DNA from: Aquabacterium sp. A3
GTDB taxonomy: Bacteria; Pseudomonadota; Gammaproteobacteria; Burkholderiales; Burkholderiaceae_C
DNA length: 64,000 bases
Reading direction: 5' to 3'
Assembly (NCBI RefSeq): GCF_038069945.1
Contig: NZ_JBBPEV010000001.1
Span: 2,046,001-2,110,000 of the forward strand
Both the position numbers and the translations under genes were made by a program. Shown here in pieces: positions 55,134-62,650 of the stretch (position 1 is its first letter; every line of letters begins with the position of its first letter). Under the pieces are notes generated by a model. It did no database searches and was not told the DNA's origin. It was given only the letters and a program-made list of their open reading frames with translations.

Positions 55134-57290
55134 TCACCAGCCCCGCTGCAGGTTCACCATCACCGAAGCCGCGCGCCCCGGTGCCGGCTCGAAGTAGCGC
55201 CGGTTGCCCTCGTTGACGATGACCGAGCTCACGTCCTGGCTGTCGAACAGGTTGTCGACGCGCAGCAGCGCATCAATGCGCCAGGTGTGGGGCGCGGTGG
55301 TGGGCCCCGTGCTGCCCACCGCCCGCCAACCCAGTCGCCAGCCCCAGCGCGATGATGAGGGGGCCGCTGTGTCGTTCACATCGTTGGCCCACAGGCGGCC
55401 CTGGTGGCGCCATTCCAGGGCGGTGTGCCAGCCGGTGGGCTGGGGCCGCCATGCCAGTTCGGTCCAGGCCGTGTGCCGAGGGATGCCAGGCAAGGCCTGG
55501 CCAGCGGGCACGGGCGTGCTCACACCCGCCGAGGTGCTGGTGAAGTCTTCGGTGGTGCGCGCGCGTGTCCAACCCAGGGCGCTGCGCAGGCGCAGGCCCG
55601 TCGCAGCCTCGGGCCACACCGCCATGTCCAGCCCGGCCTCCAGGCCCTGGCGCACCGTGCCGCCCACGTTCTGGAAGGTGCTGCGCCCAAAGCTGTTGCG
55701 CGCCACGGCAATCTCATCGCGGGTGCGCACCTCGTACACGCTCAGGTTGAAGGCGCCGCCGCGCGACCAGCGCCACTGGCTGCCCAGCTCCACCTGGCGC
55801 CCGCGCGCGGCCTGCAGCGTGGTGTTCAGCCCGGTTTCATCACCGGCCACCGAGCGGTAGGCCACTTCGTTGAAGGTGGGCGTCTCGAAGGTGCGCCCCA
55901 CGCTGGCGTGCAGGTGCCAGTCGGGCCGCACGCGCCACAACACGCCCAGCACGGGGGTGTGGGCCTGCCAGCGGCGTTGGCCACTGTCATCGCCATTGCC
56001 CGGCACCACATAGCGGTCGTCTGATTCAAAGCGCACATTCACCTGTCGCCAGGCGGCCTGCAGCCGCCAGTCGGGTGCCACGTCCCACTGCGCCTGCACA
56101 TAGGGGTCGGCCTGGGTGATGGTGTTGCGCTCATCGCGGCGCAGGGCGCCCTTCATTCCCAGTACGCCCAGTCCGCCCAGCACGGTGGTGGCGCCTTCAT
56201 CCACAAAGTTCTGAAAGCCCCGGCGCGTTTCATTCAACTGGTCCACCGACACCCCTGTCAGCACGTTCAAGGGCCTGGCCAGCCACTCGCCTTGCCATTG
56301 CCAGCGCAGGTCGGCCCCCACAAAGCGCCGCTTCAGGTCGATCACGCCACCGGGGTGCGTGGCCTGCGTTTGCACGGTGCTGTCGGGCGGCGCGGGGATG
56401 GACTGGAACTGCGTCACCACGCGCTGTCCGCCGTACACCAGCCATTGCCAGCGCTGCGCGCCCTGGCGCCACTCGTGCTGCAGCGACAGCTGCGTTTGTT
56501 CGATGGCCTTGCGCGTGTTGTAGCGCAGCGCGGCGGCCGTGGCCTGATCGGGGTTGTCGCGCCATTGGGCCTCGGTCAGGCCCAGCGGGTCTTGCGCCTC
56601 GGGGATGCGCACCTGCCGTGCGATCAGGTTCAGCGTTTCGTCGTCAGAGGGTTGCCACTGCAGCCGTGCGCGCCAGGCCTCGCGCTGGTAGCGGCTGTGC
56701 TGCCGTTGCCCATCGGCCGCGCCCGCGCTGGCCTGCACGCGCACCCCCAGTGTGTCGCTGACGGGGCCCGAGCCCTCCACCATGGCGGCCCACAGGCCAT
56801 GTTCGCCCACCACCAGGCCCGTGCGTGCCTCGGGTTGCGCCGCCGGCGGTGTGCTGAACACCTGGATCACACCCCCCGCCGCATTGCCGTACATCACCGA
56901 CATCGGCCCGCGCAGCACCTCCAGGCTCTGCACGTTCCACCAGTCCAGCGTGCCGGTCTGGCCCTGGCCGTCGGGCTGGCTCAGGGGCACACCGTCTTCA
57001 TACAAGCGCACACCCCGCACCCCGAACGATGCGCGCGAGCCAAAGCCCCGCACCGACAACTGCAGGTCTTGCGCGGCGTTCTGGCGGTCCAGTGCCACCA
57101 CCCCGGGCACCCGGGCCAGCCAGTCGGCCGGCTGGTTGGGCAGGGCGTCACGCGCTTGTGCGGCCGTCACCACGCTCACCGAGGCGCCTGCCTCGAAGGC
57201 CGTCTGCGGCTGGCGGGTGACGGTGATGGTGATGGTGACCTCGGGCAGGGGGGTGGCCAGGGCGGCCGTGGGCGCATCAGGCCACTCCAC
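55134..57290 (-). CDS. TonB-dependent outer-membrane receptor, N-terminus atypical
   Basis: This protein of about 718 residues has a TonB-dependent plug domain (LPNQPADWLARVPGVVALDR, then LSVRGFGSRASFGVRGVRLY) and the beta barrel ending NLQRGW. The frame is open to 57368, but GTG 57290 is a plausible start. Neither start gives a hydrophobic signal-peptide core, although an ALA-like cleavage motif is present (PTAALATPLPEVTITITVTR). The start overlaps the end of the amidohydrolase gene. It may import a nutrient such as the ring compounds handled by its neighbours. See the finding on its missing leader. Confidence 0.8.
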   Translation of the reverse strand: MEWPDAPTAALATPLPEVTITITVTRQPQTAFEAGASVSVVTAAQARDALPNQPADWLARVPGVVALDRQNAAQDLQLSVRGFGSRASFGVRGVRLYEDGVPLSQPDGQGQTGTLDWWNVQSLEVLRGPMSVMYGNAAGGVIQVFSTPPAAQPEARTGLVVGEHGLWAAMVEGSGPVSDTLGVRVQASAGAADGQRQHSRYQREAWRARLQWQPSDDETLNLIARQVRIPEAQDPLGLTEAQWRDNPDQATAAALRYNTRKAIEQTQLSLQHEWRQGAQRWQWLVYGGQRVVTQFQSIPAPPDSTVQTQATHPGGVIDLKRRFVGADLRWQWQGEWLARPLNVLTGVSVDQLNETRRGFQNFVDEGATTVLGGLGVLGMKGALRRDERNTITQADPYVQAQWDVAPDWRLQAAWRQVNVRFESDDRYVVPGNGDDSGQRRWQAHTPVLGVLWRVRPDWHLHASVGRTFETPTFNEVAYRSVAGDETGLNTTLQAARGRQVELGSQWRWSRGGAFNLSVYEVRTRDEIAVARNSFGRSTFQNVGGTVRQGLEAGLDMAVWPEAATGLRLRSALGWTRARTTEDFTSTSAGVSTPVPAGQALPGIPRHTAWTELAWRPQPTGWHTALEWRHQGRLWANDVNDTAAPSSSRWGWRLGWRAVGSTGPTTAPHTWRIDALLRVDNLFDSQDVSSVIVNEGNRRYFEPAPGRAASVMVNLQRGW

Positions 57291-58779
57291 GCGCCACCCC
57301 GCAACAAAATGCCCCGATCCACGGCCGCATGGCCTGGGCCAGGTGACGGCCTTCGGTGTTGAGCGCATCCAGGCGGGCGGCGGCTTCTTCGGCCTGTTGG
57401 CGCAGTGCGGTTTCGTCCAGCGTCAGCAGGCGGTCGTTTTCCACCACCACGCGGCCGCCCACCAGCACGTGGCTCACGGCCGCGCCGTTCTCGCCGTGCA
57501 CCAGTTGTCGCATGGCGTGGCGCAAGGGCACGTAAATGGGCTTGGAGAGGTCCAGCAGCACCAGGTCGGCCTCAAACCCCGGGGCCAGGCGGCCCAGGCG
57601 CTCGCCCCAGCCCAGGGCGTGGGCGCTGTGTGTGGTGCCCATCTCCCAGGCCTCGCCGGCCGTGATCCACTCGCGCTCGTTGGGCTCGATGATGCGCGAC
57701 AGGTAGGCCGCCAGCCGCGCCGCTTCAAACAGGTTTTGCGTGTCCGAGGTGTTGGCCCCGTCGGTGCCCAGGGCCACACGCAGGCCCCGCGCCTTCATGC
57801 GCCGGATGGCCGCCACGCCCGAGCCCAGGCGCAGGTTGCTCAAGGGGTTGTGCACGGCCGTCACCCCGGCGCGGGCCAGGCGGTCGATGTCGTCGTCGTC
57901 GATCCAGATGGCGTGGGCCACGCTCAACCGCGGGCTCAGCAGGCCCAGGGTCTCCATGTGGGCCACCAGGCTGCGGCCGTAACGTGCCTGGCCCTGCACG
58001 GCCTGCAAGCGGCTTTCGGCCAGGTGGATCTGCATGGGCAGATGGAATTCGGCCGACAAGTCGGCGCAGCCCCGCATGAAGTCATCCGAGCAAAACAGCG
58101 GGATGGTGGGCGCGATGCCCAGGCGGATGCGGCCCGGGTCAAAGGGCCAGTCTTGTGCGGCGGCGCGCACGGCGGCCAGGCAGGCGGTCGCGTCGGCCGC
58201 ACGGGCCTGGGCAGCAGCCGATTGCAGTGGCGGGGGCATGTCGTCCAGCAGCGCCGGAAAGGCCTGGTACAGCGTGCGGTCGGCCATCATGGGGGCCACC
58301 ACGGCGCGGATGCCCACGGCCTCGTAGGCGCGGGCCACGGCATGCAGGCCACCCACCGTGGGCAGCGGGAACTCGCTGCTCATGTCGAACAGCGCGGTGC
58401 AGCCTTTCTTGAGCAGCTCCACCGCTGTCAGGGTGGCGCTCAGGGCCATGTCCTGCCAGCCCCGTTGGCCATTGATGGCCGGCGCGGCCGCCAGAAAGCC
58501 CTCCAGCCGCACATCGTCCACCGCGCCGCGCCCCAGGCCGCCATGGGCGTGGGTGTGGCCGTTGGCCCAGGCTGGCATCACCAGGCGGTCGTGCGCGTTC
58601 AGCAGGGCCACGTCGTCCAGCGTGTCGAACTGGCCGGGCGCCCCCAGTGCGGCCACCTGGCCGTCTTCGATCAGGATGTCGGCGTGGGTGGCCGGGGCAT
58701 CGGCCTCGCTCAGCACCAAGCCACCGCGTATCAACAGGCGCGGTGGTGTTCCATGCACGTCAGCTGGCGCCTGGGACAT
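57277..58779 (-). CDS. Amidohydrolase of the cytosine/8-oxoguanine deaminase type
   Basis: This 500-residue metal-dependent hydrolase is of the AtzA/TrzN/8-oxoguanine deaminase branch. Metal ligands appear in ANGHTHAHGGLGRG, LPMQIHLAESRLQAVQ, LSVAHAIWIDDDDIDR and ALGTDGANTSDTQNLFEAAR. It would deaminate a heterocyclic ring. The product could feed the barbiturase-like enzyme in the operon. The gene starts inside the DUF3830 gene (20-bp overlap) and its stop overlaps the TonB-receptor start. Confidence 0.88.
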   Translation of the reverse strand: MSQAPADVHGTPPRLLIRGGLVLSEADAPATHADILIEDGQVAALGAPGQFDTLDDVALLNAHDRLVMPAWANGHTHAHGGLGRGAVDDVRLEGFLAAAPAINGQRGWQDMALSATLTAVELLKKGCTALFDMSSEFPLPTVGGLHAVARAYEAVGIRAVVAPMMADRTLYQAFPALLDDMPPPLQSAAAQARAADATACLAAVRAAAQDWPFDPGRIRLGIAPTIPLFCSDDFMRGCADLSAEFHLPMQIHLAESRLQAVQGQARYGRSLVAHMETLGLLSPRLSVAHAIWIDDDDIDRLARAGVTAVHNPLSNLRLGSGVAAIRRMKARGLRVALGTDGANTSDTQNLFEAARLAAYLSRIIEPNEREWITAGEAWEMGTTHSAHALGWGERLGRLAPGFEADLVLLDLSKPIYVPLRHAMRQLVHGENGAAVSHVLVGGRVVVENDRLLTLDETALRQQAEEAAARLDALNTEGRHLAQAMRPWIGAFCCGVARGVA

Positions 58780-59215
58780 GGCCGGGCTCCTCCATCAGCT
58801 CAAAACACACGTCCTGTGCGCCTTCCCACAGGGTTTTCAGGCCCACCTCGCGCAGGTGCTCGCGGCCTTCAACGATGGTCAGAAAGTGATTGCCCGCCAG
58901 TTGCCCCAGCTTGCTGGAAAAGCTGCAACTGCCGTAGGCCATGATGATCTCGGTTTCGCTGTAGCCACCAGGATAGAACAGCACATCGCCCACCGAGGGG
59001 TGGCTGGTGTGGTTCTCGAAGCCCACGGGCTGGCCCTCGTGGCTCAGCACAAAATCGCCCAGCGGCACCCAGCAGCCCTCGCCGCTCCAGCGCACGTGGA
59101 TGAGCTTTTGCCGGTAGGGCAGCAGTGGCAAGAAGGCGGCCACGGTGGCGGGCGCCTCGGGGTGGGTGCGGGCCACGAAGGTGCGGCCGGCGGTGGTGAT
59201 GCGGATCAGGGGCAT
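58760..59215 (-). CDS. DUF3830 family protein (cyclophilin-like fold)
   Basis: This 151-residue protein matches DUF3830: MPLIRITTAGRTFVARTHPE, then IHVRWSGEGCWVPLGDF, NHTSHPSVGDVLFYPGG and EIIMAYGSCSFSSKLGQLAG. The family has a cyclophilin-like fold and is often found beside amidohydrolases and transport genes, which agrees with the position here. ATG 59215 is preferred over the longer frame to 59230. It overlaps the amidohydrolase by 20 bp. Confidence 0.85.
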   Translation of the reverse strand: MPLIRITTAGRTFVARTHPEAPATVAAFLPLLPYRQKLIHVRWSGEGCWVPLGDFVLSHEGQPVGFENHTSHPSVGDVLFYPGGYSETEIIMAYGSCSFSSKLGQLAGNHFLTIVEGREHLREVGLKTLWEGAQDVCFELMEEPGHVPGAS

Positions 59216-59240
59216 GTGGGCAGCCAGCAAGGGTTGAAGG

Positions 59241-59852
59241 TCATGAACCGGGTTGGCCGATCCACTTGCTCACGGTGGGGGCCTGCCATTGGCGCAAGCC
59301 CTCCAGCAGGGTGGCGGGGTCGCTGTCGATCAGCACCATGTCGCGGTGCTCGGGCTTCAGAAAGCCCTCGGTGGCGGCTTGCGCCAGCATCTGGCGCATG
59401 GGCTCGTAAAAGCCCCGCGTGTTCAGCGCAGCGCAGGCTTTGCTGTGGTCGCCCAGTTGCGTCAGGGTGGCCACCTCAAACAGCTCTTCCAGCGTGCCCA
59501 GGCCACCCGGCAGGGCGATGAAGGCGTCGGCCAGCTCGGCCATGCGGGCCTTGCGGGCGCGCATGTGGGGCTGCACCTCGTGGCGCACCAGGCGGGGGTG
59601 CAGGTGCCCCCGGTCGTGCAGGCGCTGGTTGATGATGCCGATGGCCTCGCCGCCGGCGTCCAGCACGGCATCGGCCACCACGCCCATCAGGCCCTTGTTG
59701 GTGCCGCCATAGACCAGCGTGATGCCCTGCTGCGCCATCAGCGTGCCCAGGGTGCGGGCCGCCTCGGCATAGGCCTCGCTCACGCCAAAGTTCGAGCCGC
59801 AGAACACGGCCACGCTGCGCAGCGTGCCGGTGCTTGTCGTGTGTTCACTCAT
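59241..59852 (-). CDS. LOG family protein (TIGR00730, lysine decarboxylase-like)
   Basis: This 203-residue protein has the LOG motif PGGLGTLEELFE, preceded by VAVFCGSNFG and ITLVYGGTNKGLMGVVADAV. LOG enzymes cleave nucleoside 5'-monophosphates to release the free base plus ribose 5-phosphate; the cytokinin-activating enzymes are the best known. Within a ring-catabolism operon it could release a base for the deaminase. It overlaps the ABC permease by 4 bp and is followed by DUF3830. Confidence 0.9.
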   Translation of the reverse strand: MSEHTTSTGTLRSVAVFCGSNFGVSEAYAEAARTLGTLMAQQGITLVYGGTNKGLMGVVADAVLDAGGEAIGIINQRLHDRGHLHPRLVRHEVQPHMRARKARMAELADAFIALPGGLGTLEELFEVATLTQLGDHSKACAALNTRGFYEPMRQMLAQAATEGFLKPEHRDMVLIDSDPATLLEGLRQWQAPTVSKWIGQPGS

Positions 59853-60643
59853 GCCATTCCCAGGTCGGTTTTGCGTTGGGCCCAGCCCGTCACGCGTCGC
59901 TCCAGCAGCGACGATAAGGTGTACAGCATCACACCCAACACCGCCAGGATCAACAGCCCTGCAAACACCATGGGCACATCGAAGTTGCCGCTGGCGATCA
60001 TCATCACCGTGCCGATGCCTTTGTTGGCCGCCACCGTTTCCGCCAGCACCGTGCCCACAAAGGCCAGCGTGATGGCGATCTTCAACGAGGCAAACAGGTA
60101 AGGCATGGCGCGCGGCAAGGCCACGTTCCACAAGATGTCGCGCTTCTTGGCGCCCAGCACGCGCAGCACGTCTTCCAGTTCGGGTTCGGTGCTGGCCAGG
60201 CCGGTGGCCACGTTCACCACCACCGGGAAGATGCAGATCACCATCGACGTGAGGATGGCCGGCACCGTGCCCGACCCGAACCACACCACGAAGATGGGCA
60301 CCACGGCCACCTTGGGGATGCTGGAGAACCCCACCAGCAGCGGGTAGGCCACGTCATAGGCGGTTTTGGACGAGCCGATCAACAGGCCCAGCACGATGCC
60401 GATGAGCACGCCCAGGGCAAAGCCCGCCAGGGTGGTGTAGAGCGTTTGCACCGTGTGCGGCCACAGCAGCGGCAGCTTGTCGATCAGCACCTGCAGGATC
60501 TGGCTGGGGCGGGGCAGCACCAGGTCGGACACGCCCGTGGCCACGCAGGCCAGCTCCCACAGCACAAAAAAGCCCACCAGGGCGGTGGCCGACATCAGGC
60601 GTTGACGCGCCTGGGCCGACATCATTCGGTTGGGGGCGCTCAT
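59849..60643 (-). CDS. ABC transporter permease (SsuC/TauC-like)
   Basis: This 264-residue permease has about six transmembrane helices and the EAA-like loop (LRVLGAKKRDILWNVALPRA). It resembles the nitrate/sulfonate/taurine and pyrimidine-precursor (NrtB/ThiX/RutG-neighbour) type. It overlaps the ATPase and the LOG gene by 4 bp each. The substrate-binding protein is not in the window and may lie upstream of 64000. The substrate is likely a ring compound, by context. Confidence 0.9.
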   Translation of the reverse strand: MSAPNRMMSAQARQRLMSATALVGFFVLWELACVATGVSDLVLPRPSQILQVLIDKLPLLWPHTVQTLYTTLAGFALGVLIGIVLGLLIGSSKTAYDVAYPLLVGFSSIPKVAVVPIFVVWFGSGTVPAILTSMVICIFPVVVNVATGLASTEPELEDVLRVLGAKKRDILWNVALPRAMPYLFASLKIAITLAFVGTVLAETVAANKGIGTVMMIASGNFDVPMVFAGLLILAVLGVMLYTLSSLLERRVTGWAQRKTDLGMA

Positions 60644-61500
60644 GCGGCTTTCCTTTGCGGGTCGGGGCTGGTGTTGGCTTGATCGGCCAGGTCGGCGTTC
60701 GTGCGCGCATCGGCAATGCACTGGCGCAGCTCCTGCACCAGGCCCGACACCTCGGGGGCGTAGCTCATGGCCAGCGTGCGGGGGCGCTCAAACGGCACGG
60801 CACGGTCTTCCAGGATGCGGCCGGGGCGGGCGCTCATCACGCAGATGCGCGTGGCCAGGTAGGCCGCCTCGCGCAGGTCGTGCGTCACCAGCAGCACCGT
60901 GGGCTGCTTGTCCATCCACAACTGCTGGGTCAGCGCCCACAGCTCTTCGCGGGTGAACGAATCCAGCGCGCCAAAGGGCTCATCGAGCAGCAGCAGCTGT
61001 GGTTCGTGGATCAGGGCGCGACACAGCGAGGCACGCTGCAGCATGCCGCCCGAGAGCTGCCAGGGCCGCTTGTCGCCAAAGCCCTTGAGGCCCACCTGGG
61101 CCAGCAGCGCCTCGGCCCGTTCGGCAAACTCGCCGCGCTTCTTGCGGCCGTACTCGCTGCGAAACGGCTCCACGATCTTCAGCGGCATCATCACGTTGTC
61201 GCGGATGCTCAGCCAGGGCAGCATCGTCGGGTTTTGAAAGGCCAGGCCAATGCGGGTCTTGCCCGATTGCTGGGTGCTGGGGCTTTCACGCCCGCCCACC
61301 AGCAAGCCACCCGAGCTGGGCTGCAAGAGCCCCGCCACCAGCTTCAAGATGGTGGACTTGCCGCAGCCGCTGGGGCCCACCAGGGCCACGAAGTCGCCCT
61401 GGGCAATGCGCAGGTTGGTGCGGTCCAGGGCCAGGGTGCTCTGGGCATCGGTGCCGTAACGCACGGTCACGTCGCTCAGGTCAATGAAAGCGGGGGTCAT
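60640..61500 (-). CDS. ABC transporter ATP-binding protein
   Basis: This 286-residue ATPase has Walker A (LVGPSGCGKSTILKLVAG), the signature (QLSGGMLQRASLCRALI), Walker B (LLLLDEPFGALDSFTREEL) and the switch His (LLVTHDLREAAYL). It energises the permease encoded downstream. ATG 61500 is taken from its match to the family N-terminus. It is separated by 10 bp from the barbiturase-like gene. Confidence 0.93.
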   Translation of the reverse strand: MTPAFIDLSDVTVRYGTDAQSTLALDRTNLRIAQGDFVALVGPSGCGKSTILKLVAGLLQPSSGGLLVGGRESPSTQQSGKTRIGLAFQNPTMLPWLSIRDNVMMPLKIVEPFRSEYGRKKRGEFAERAEALLAQVGLKGFGDKRPWQLSGGMLQRASLCRALIHEPQLLLLDEPFGALDSFTREELWALTQQLWMDKQPTVLLVTHDLREAAYLATRICVMSARPGRILEDRAVPFERPRTLAMSYAPEVSGLVQELRQCIADARTNADLADQANTSPDPQRKAA

Positions 61501-61510
61501 GGTGCATCCT

Positions 61511-62650
61511 TCATACGGCATCCTCAACATGCAAGATCGCGGCCACGGGGCCACCGCCAGCGGGCCCCTGGTGCTCGGCCCCCCCGGACACATACAGCGC
61601 GGTGTGCCCGGCGATGGACGCCAGCACGCCGCCCACCACAGCCCGCGCGTGGCGCGTGGCATTGATGTCCGAGTCATTGAGCATGGTGTGGCGTTGGCCG
61701 CGCACCAGCCCGTCGGGGCTGGACTCGGCCTTGGCCAGCAGGTTCACCAGGCGCCCCGCCTGCACGGCGTCGTTGTGGTCGGGGTCGATGGCAAAACAGT
61801 CGCGCAACAAGGTGCGCACCGAGGCCCCATCCACCGCATCGGCCATCACGGTGTGGGCGATGCGGTAGGGCGATGCGGCGCCGGCCACCTCGCCCAGCAC
61901 GATGACCACGTTGTGGTCCACCTCGATGCCGGCCGACACCGAGGCACAGCCCGAGTACAGCGACCAGTCGCGCAGCACGGCCGCATCGCTCAGGGCCTGG
62001 GCGGGCACCTCGTCCAGCGCCAGGGCCACGCCCAGGGCCGAGGCCCCGCGCGAGTAGCCCATGGATTCATAGGTGTCGCGCGTGGCGGGCTCGTGCCCCG
62101 CTTGCAGCGCGGCCTGCACATCGGCCGATGTCAGCAGCGGGCACTTCACCTGCACAAAGTGCACATCGCGCAGCCGTTCAATGCCGGCCTGGGCCATGGC
62201 CTCGCGCACGGCCTGGGCGGTGGCCTCGATCTGCGCCATGCGGCCCAGTTCGTGCGGGGCCAAGGCGCGGGTTTGCGCGGTGCCGATCACCAGGCGCGGG
62301 GGCGCGCCCTTGCGCGGCGGCGGTGCCTCGGGCAGCCAGCGCCGCGTGAACACCGTGAAGTGCGGCGACAGCACGCCCTCGGTGCCGCCCGACATCACCA
62401 GCGCCACACGCCGCGCGGCCTCATCGGCGCTGCAGCCCAGGTGGCCCGCCAGCCACTGGCTCCAGGCCGTGGCGGCGTAGTCACGGGTGTGGTCGTTCAC
62501 ACAGCCATTGCCTTCGGTCTTGCCCATCACGGCCACGATGTCTTGAGGCTGCAAGGTGCCGGCCTCGACCAGGGCCTGCACGCCCGACAGGTCGGCCGGC
62601 CCCCGGCACGCGATGCGGTGCACGCCCACCGTCTGCGCGTGCGCGCTCAT
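61511..62650 (-). CDS. Ring-opening amidohydrolase (barbiturase / cyanuric acid hydrolase family)
   Basis: This 379-residue enzyme belongs to the barbiturase/AtzD family, with its three-fold repeated domains and Ser-Lys pairs. SGGTEGVLSPHFTVF and the pair region KCPLLTSADVQAAL are characteristic; SRGASALGVALALDEVP carries another conserved Ser, and SGCASVSAGIEVDHNVVIVL marks the third. It opens the ring of barbiturate, cyanurate or a related imide. The family's usual length is 360-380 residues. It overlaps the dihydroorotase-like gene by 4 bp, so ring cleavage and the next hydrolysis are coupled. Confidence 0.9.
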   Translation of the reverse strand: MSAHAQTVGVHRIACRGPADLSGVQALVEAGTLQPQDIVAVMGKTEGNGCVNDHTRDYAATAWSQWLAGHLGCSADEAARRVALVMSGGTEGVLSPHFTVFTRRWLPEAPPPRKGAPPRLVIGTAQTRALAPHELGRMAQIEATAQAVREAMAQAGIERLRDVHFVQVKCPLLTSADVQAALQAGHEPATRDTYESMGYSRGASALGVALALDEVPAQALSDAAVLRDWSLYSGCASVSAGIEVDHNVVIVLGEVAGAASPYRIAHTVMADAVDGASVRTLLRDCFAIDPDHNDAVQAGRLVNLLAKAESSPDGLVRGQRHTMLNDSDINATRHARAVVGGVLASIAGHTALYVSGGAEHQGPAGGGPVAAILHVEDAV

